From: Leptodontidium sp. MPI-SDFR-AT-0119
Taxonomy: Eukaryota > Ascomycota > Leotiomycetes > Helotiales > Leptodontidiaceae
Assembly: GCA_020726505.1 (NCBI GenBank)
Contig: JAHLEZ010000005.1
Coordinates: 3,388,069 to 3,452,068, forward strand
DNA length: 64,000 bases
Direction: 5' to 3'
Shown here: piece after piece, positions 59,191 to 64,000 of the stretch
Position numbering within the stretch: the stretch's first letter is position 1
Layout of the letters: the number at the start of each line of letters is the position of its first letter
Program-made: the position numbers and the translations under genes
Notes under the pieces: generated by a model
Told to the model about the DNA's origin: nothing
What the model saw: only the letters and a program-made list of their open reading frames with translations
Database searches by the model: none

Positions 59191-59578
59191 TATATAACTA
59201 ACTTACTATCACGTAGAATACTAAAGGGGTAGAGAAGTGAGAATTAGTAAAGTAGTAGGGAGTAAAAGATTGATTGAGAAGTACTCTGCCCTCTCGTTAA
59301 GAAGGGAAAAGCTAGTTATATATATATTAAGTAGGTAAGTTTAGTTAGTTGTGGGTGTGCAGGAAGCACGCCTGGCCGTTCAGTGGGCTCGCGTAGTAGG
59401 TGCCGCTAATTATATACTGTGACACACCCCCTAGCTATAAAGCGACTACGCTAGGCCAAAAGAAGACAGGAAAATAATATGCGGTAGTACAAGAGTTTGT
59501 TTTGTTTATAAATTTTCCTCTAGTAATAATAATAACCTTAACCTTAACCTTAATAATAATAACAAGAATAATAACTAT
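59191..59578. other. Possible left (3') LTR region of copia D
   Basis: TGTGGGTGTGCAGGAAGC (from 59350) and CTGTGACACACCCCC (to about 59,430) could be LTR ends, but no partner copy is present. It contains three tandem CCTTAA hexamers (59532-59549) in an AT-rich context. No gene. Confidence 0.35.
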
Positions 59579-60600
59579 GTCTTCTGTAAGTTGAGCGGTA
59601 TTCCCTTAGTACAGTGATTGAAGTCGAAGGATCGGGATTTAGCTGGCTGATCGTAAGACTAAATTTATAAGGGCTGACTATAATAAATAAATCTCTTCTG
59701 ACACTAGTACTATTCCGGCTCGTGTCTCCGCCGGCCCCTCTTCCCCTGCCGCCGCCTCCGAGCACTTTGCTGTAGTTAGTGTGCTCGCGGACATTTAAAG
59801 GTATATTCTAGACGATGTTTTAAGTTAAATCCCTCCCCCTCCCTTTTCCTTAGGAATTCCCTCCCCTTAAGGTTAGAGTTTACTTACTCCCTCTGCGGAG
59901 TTAAGTTCCTCCTCTACTAGAGGCTAAGGAGAGCCCTCTACGGCCCCTGCTGCGCTCTCGTCTCCCGCCGGCTCTACTGGCTCCTCCGACGACGTCTTTG
60001 TCGACGCCGTTAAGACTGCTGAGACTAAAAAGAAGAAGGCTATGCTAGTTGTAAGCGCGCGACGCGCGGTGCCTTACTAGTACTATACTCGTTTGGCCCT
60101 TAGTGGCAAGAAAGGCAAGGATAGTTCGTTACTTGGCGTTTACTAAGAGAATACTTCTAAGTATAATACTTAGTACTTTCGGTACTCTTTCGGGCACAAA
60201 TGTGTCCCTTACTTTATTAAGGTGGCTCTTTTCGCTACTTGTCTTATTAAGGCGATTAAGGTAGACGAGTCTTAAAGCGTAAGTAATTACAAGAACCCTT
60301 TTATTAAGCTTATTAACCCTAGAAGTTTCTTAACTAATACTAGGCTACTCTCTAGATAACTTTAAAACTAAAAGAGGACGGGCGCTTATAAGCGGTAGTA
60401 ATATACTTCTGGGGCTTAGGAACCCTTATATAACTAAGTTACTCCTTATATTTACGAGCTTGTATTATATTACGCTATTTTTGTATAAGGCGGGGCTTAA
60501 GAACCCTTAAACAACTAAGTTACCCCTTATATTTGCTTTAAGAGGTTCGGATTCTTAGAAATAGCCTTAATAATAGTAGAGGGCGGATTTTAAGGGCTAA
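59579..60600 (+). pseudogene. Antisense coding-like region next to copia D, possible zinc-binding protein
   Basis: Plus strand, opposite to the copia D pol genes and between RNase H and the presumed 3' LTR. Starting at ATG 59579 the frame reads MSSVS, then ADRKTKFIRADYNK and TSTIPARVSAGPSSPAAAS. After a shift it reads SSPAGSTGSSDDVFVDAVKT, LALSGKKGKDSSLLGVY, and then YFRYSFGHKCVPYFIKVALF and IKAIKVDES. The GHKCVP word with preceding Tyr (possibly former Cys) resembles the tail of a Cys/His cluster. GC content is higher than in most of the window near 59,700-60,070. I do not recognise the family. The parallel with 17711-18440 in copia C2 is the main reason to treat it as part of the element. 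Confidence 0.45.
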
Positions 60601-60789
60601 CCACTCTAATAACACTACTTTAATAAAGGAAACTTAAAGTGAGTATTATAACTCTTATGACATACTCGAAATAAGTAATAAAAATATAAGAAATAAAGGA
60701 GATATATAATTTAAAAGAATGTGAGTTAAATTAAAAGGAAGATTTGTAAAAGGAAGATTAAGAGAGTATAAAGTAATAGAAATCTGCGC

Positions 60790-61880
60790 TTTAACGTCCT
60801 TAAGGTTTAAAAGAGATTAGAAATAATCGAATTGTTAATGAGTAAGGTTCTTTGTAAGTCTATTTGCCGGTATCTCTATCGTAGACAAATAAGTGATCTC
60901 AAAAGTCCCCTTAGAGTACTCTTACTAAAGTTATATATTCTAAATATTAACGTGACGTAGCTTTATTATAATTCGCTTGCCTTTATTAATAATTAGTCGA
61001 ATTGTTTACTTATTATTACAGTAGATTTTCTAAACTTCTCTTAAGTTAAAAAAGATCTCTATAAATAGCCTTTTAAGCGTTATTATTACCTTAGTAGTTC
61101 TTTTGACTCTTAATAACTTTACTTTAGTAGTTAAAGTAGTAACTGTGGCTTATAAACTAGCTTTCTAGTCAAAAATACCTCTGAAGAGAGTAACAGTAAA
61201 GCCTTAGGATGATCGTCGAGTCTCGGCATCGTCGGTAAAAGAGGTATTTAAGGCAATAAACAGCTGAATTTCTTGTTGTTCTATTGAGTACTAAATAGCC
61301 AGGTATTAAGTGCTTTAAAGGTATTTAATAGTCTAATTTATAGCCTTAATATACTCTTCGCTTAGATTTATTAAGAAGTAAGATAATCGCGAAGCTGCGT
61401 ATATAATATTAAGTCTAATAAGAATTGCCGGGTAAAGCACTAATCTGACTTTTTCTTAGTATTCTTTCACTTAACTAAAGGGAGTAATACCTTTATATTT
61501 AGTGAGCTTGACTCTTAGAAGTAATATACTCCTTAGTAATAATGTCGTTAGACTGAATTTATTAGCGATTTTCTCGATATATATGTCGTGAATAAGAGAG
61601 ATCGTTCCTTATACTCGATTCCTAATAATCTTAACTCTAAAGAACTAGTCTATTGTCTTTATCTCGCGAAGCTTATATACCTAATAAATTCTAGTAATTA
61701 CAGCTTCGGCTGAGGTGAGATCGTTTTTATAATAAAGGACTAAAATGTCGTTTATAAAGAATAATATAAATATCTTTTTCTTTTAATTAAAAAACATATA
61801 AGGTTCTTCTTTACTTACGATTAAATAGAACTATATAAGAGTCTTAGTAAACTCCTTATATTATAAAGAAGGAGAGTCTC
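60790..61880 (-). pseudogene. Copia D reverse transcriptase and RNase H, truncated
   Basis: Minus strand. The RT catalytic region at 61758-61747 reads FIND followed by ILVLYYKNDL, with the first Asp of FVDD now Asn. After it come KIIRNRV-stop-GTISLIHDIY, IEKIANKFSL, KVRLVLYPAILIRLNIIYAA and YIKAIN-stop-TIKYL. RNase H reads TSFTDDAETRRSS, IFDQKASL, KVKLLRVKRTTKV, IYCNNK, IIIKLRHVNI, YSKGTFEI and IEIPANRLT, all classical ascomycete copia RNase H landmarks. The C-terminus lies near 60,790. The 5' part (gag, protease, integrase) is missing: the element ends near 61,880, next to a minisatellite. Confidence 0.8.
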
Positions 61881-61970
61881 TTATTGTAAAATAGAGAATG
61901 ATGGTGTGAATGATGATTCTATTGAGGGGGCATTTCTAGGTCTATATAACTACTTTGAGTGCTGAGCTCT

Positions 61971-62195
61971 CGCATCGGTTATTAGCTTTGTATCAAGTTA
62001 CTAGCTTTGTATCAGAGGCTCGCATCGGTTATTAGCTTTGTATCAAGTTACTAGCTTTGTATTAAGTTATTAGCTTTGTATCAAGTTACTAGCTTTGTAT
62101 CAAGTTACTAGCTTTGTATCAAGTTACTAGCTTTGTATCAGAGGCTCGCATCGGTTATTAGCTTTGTATCAAAGGCTCGCATCAGTTATTAGGCT
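61971..62195. repeat. Minisatellite, 19-bp unit AGCTTTGTATCAAGTTACT
   Basis: About ten units of AGCTTTGTATCAAGTTACT, some replaced by a longer variant with CAGAGGCTCGCATCGGTTATT. It lies just past the C-terminus of copia E pol and may be part of that element's 3' region. Similar AGGCTCGTAT words occur near the left end of copia C1 (10,230-10,275). Confidence 0.85.
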
Positions 62196-62269
62196 CGTAT
62201 ATGGCTAGTATTCTTATAGCCCCTCGTAAGATATATTATAATTTATTTATTTATATCTTATCTTTTATT

Positions 62270-64000
62270 TAAGCAGTTCTTAGATTTAAAGTAGTTATAA
62301 AAGCTAATTGTTTATTATTATCTAAAGCTTTTGTAAAACTATCTGCTAATTAAACTGTAATATTTACGTATAATAGATTTAGTTTATTTTCGTTTATTAA
62401 GTTCCTTATAAAATAATAAGCTATATTAATATATTTACTTCTTTTATGAAATTCGGGATTATTAACTAATTTGAGAGCTGATTTATTATTAGTTAATAGC
62501 TTTAGTATAGGAGTTTCTTTATTATTTAGAAATTTATTAAAGTAGTTTATTAGATTATATAAGTATAATACTTCTTTTATTACTTCTTTAAAAGCTATAT
62601 ATTCAGCTTCACAACTTAATAAAGCTACTGTTTTTTGAAGTATACTAAGCCAACTTATAATATAGTTATTTACTAGAAACAAAAAGCCACTAGTACTTTT
62701 TCGGGAGCTAATATCTCCCCCTTAATCAGCATCTATATAGCCTAATAATTCTAGGAATATTTTATTACAAATATAGTATATTCCTAATTTAGGGTATTTA
62801 TTTAAGTATTTCTAAATACGGTCTAGAGCCCTAAAATGGCTTAAATCAGGGTTAGACATATATCTAGCGTATCTATTAATAGTATATACTATATCAGGTC
62901 TTGTCTTAGTTACTAGATGTATTAAAGAGCCTACTTGTTATTAATATAATTATAGGTCTTCTTTATTAACTAAGCTAATTACTTTATCTAATCTAATTCC
63001 TGCTTCTACTAGTGTAGTTACAGGATTTAAATTACCTTTATTAAAACGTTCGAATAACGTTTGAAGATATTTATTTTGATTTATATGTACTAATTAATTT
63101 TTGTAATCTAATTTTATTTCCATGCCAAGGAATTAATATACTTCACTTATGTATTCTATTTTTATAGTTTTAGTTAATTCTTTAACTATATCCTTTATTA
63201 TATTATCATTTAGTCCTGTGAATATTAAGTCGTCTACATAGCAAATTATAATTATTTTCAATTTATTATGTATAAATATAGCTTCATCAAATAATAGAGC
63301 TTCAAAACCTAGTTTATTTAAGGTCTCAGATAAGTGTTTATACTATAGTCTAAGTGATTGCTTAAGGCCGTATAAAGCTTTATTAAGTTTATAATATAAT
63401 TTTGAGTTATTATTATTATTAGAGGTTTTTATTAACTCATATGTATTATTATTTTTATTATAATATCGTTCTCGACTTATTAATTGTTCTATATATATTT
63501 CAGCATCTATTTTAGCGTGTACAAAGGCATTTTTAACGTCGTATTAATACATTTTCCATTTATTTGCTATAGCTAATATAAATATTAACTTATAAGATTC
63601 TGGCCTATAAGTAGCTGAAAAGGTTTCTAAATAGTTAAGGCCTAATACTTAATTAAAGCCTTTTACTACCTATCTTGATTTATATTTTATAATATTATCA
63701 TTTAGGTCTATTTTTATTCTATAAACCTATCTACCTCTTAAATAAGTTTTATTAGGTAGTAATTCTACTAAATTCCACGTATTTTATAGCTCTAACTCAT
63801 CTATTTCTAATTTCATAGATTTTAACCAATTATCTTTATTAAGACTATTTATAGCTTATTATATATATTAGGTTCATTATTAATATTACTTATAAAGACT
63901 AAGTCTTCTTCATTTTCTGTAAGTTATTTATTAGAGCTATATTTAGAGAGCTATTTATTACAACTTGAGGAAAAGTTGTTCTTTGGCGGCCTGATCCGTC
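62270..64000 (-). pseudogene. Copia E reverse transcriptase and RNase H, partial (continues off the right edge)
   Basis: Minus strand. RNase H (62,690-62,270) is open for 110 codons: WLSILQKTVALLSCEAEYIA, FKEVIKEVLYLYNLINYF, then FHKRSKYINIAYYFIRNLI, and past one stop LADSFTKALDNNK. Reverse transcriptase (64,000-62,800) carries the catalytic ICYVDDLIF intact at about 63,245-63,220, followed by QFLGMEIKLDYKNQLVHINQ-like sequence, LIHLVTKTRPDIVYTINRYA and RYMSNPDLSHFRALDRI. This is a standard Ty1/copia pol with its YVDD box. Stops are few and scattered, so decay is milder than in C1 or C2. Integrase and gag lie beyond the window. Confidence 0.85.

Noticed and set aside
59532..59549. Three CCTTAA repeats resembling a telomere tract
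   Set aside because: The fungal telomere repeat is CCCTAA/TTAGGG. Only three copies of a different hexamer occur, inside AT-rich interspersed sequence.

Overview
The window looks like a repeat-dominated, AT-rich compartment of a filamentous ascomycete (Pezizomycotina) genome. Most of it is layered transposable elements whose bases are shifted strongly towards TpA. Glutamine codons have become TAA/TAG, Cys has become Tyr, Asp has become Asn, and LTR copies differ mainly by C-to-T and G-to-A changes. This is the signature expected of repeat-induced point mutation (RIP). Only two stretches have ordinary base composition and plausible host genes: about 7.3-10.1 kb (a small membrane-protein gene and a 168-bp MITE) and about 48.6-52.5 kb (an intact two-exon HET-domain gene). 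No tRNA, rRNA or CRISPR was seen.

Layout. 1-7,300: the tail of a DDE transposase gene, a fragment of gypsy family B, a solo LTR of family A (2320-2621), an 8-bp microsatellite (4809-5127) and a degenerate ~125-bp tandem array (about 5,590-6,340). 7,300-10,130: low-repeat island. 10,131-27,756: copia element C1 (minus strand), holding a 172-bp solo LTR and gypsy A1 (10917-25079), which itself holds copia C2 (17006-24558). 27,757-48,619: an old gypsy B joined to or interrupted by a DDE transposon (27,757 to about 31,480), an inverted solo LTR A (32698-33000), gypsy A2 (33348-39939) and a younger gypsy B (41013-48474) that landed inside the old element's LTR. 48,620-52,586: island with the HET gene. 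52,587-59,190: gypsy B-like fragments, a 1.7-kb TRIM-like element with perfect target-site duplication (53505-55207), and two opposed gypsy A fragments (A4, A3). About 59,200-64,000: copia D, a 19-bp minisatellite, and copia E, which runs off the right edge.

The insertions were resolved from paired LTRs of equal length and from 5-bp target-site duplications: AAAAT for C2, AGGCT for A1, GTTAC for A2, ATAAA for young B, ATTAG for the TRIM, and ATAAT for two solo LTRs. This gives a relative order of insertion. Families A and B are chromodomain-bearing gypsy elements (chromoviruses) coded on the minus strand (A3 on plus). Copias C1, C2, D and E are minus strand. Nearly all element genes are dead. 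In several copies the catalytic residues themselves are lost.

The least expected features are these. Copias C2 and D both carry a coding-like region on the opposite strand between RNase H and the 3' LTR. The TRIM-like element has no recognisable gene. Poly-G polypurine tracts next to gypsy A LTRs vary from 8 to 24 bases. A 15-residue repeat lies in the pol linker of copia C1. One target-site duplication has been edited differently on its two sides, apparently by RIP.
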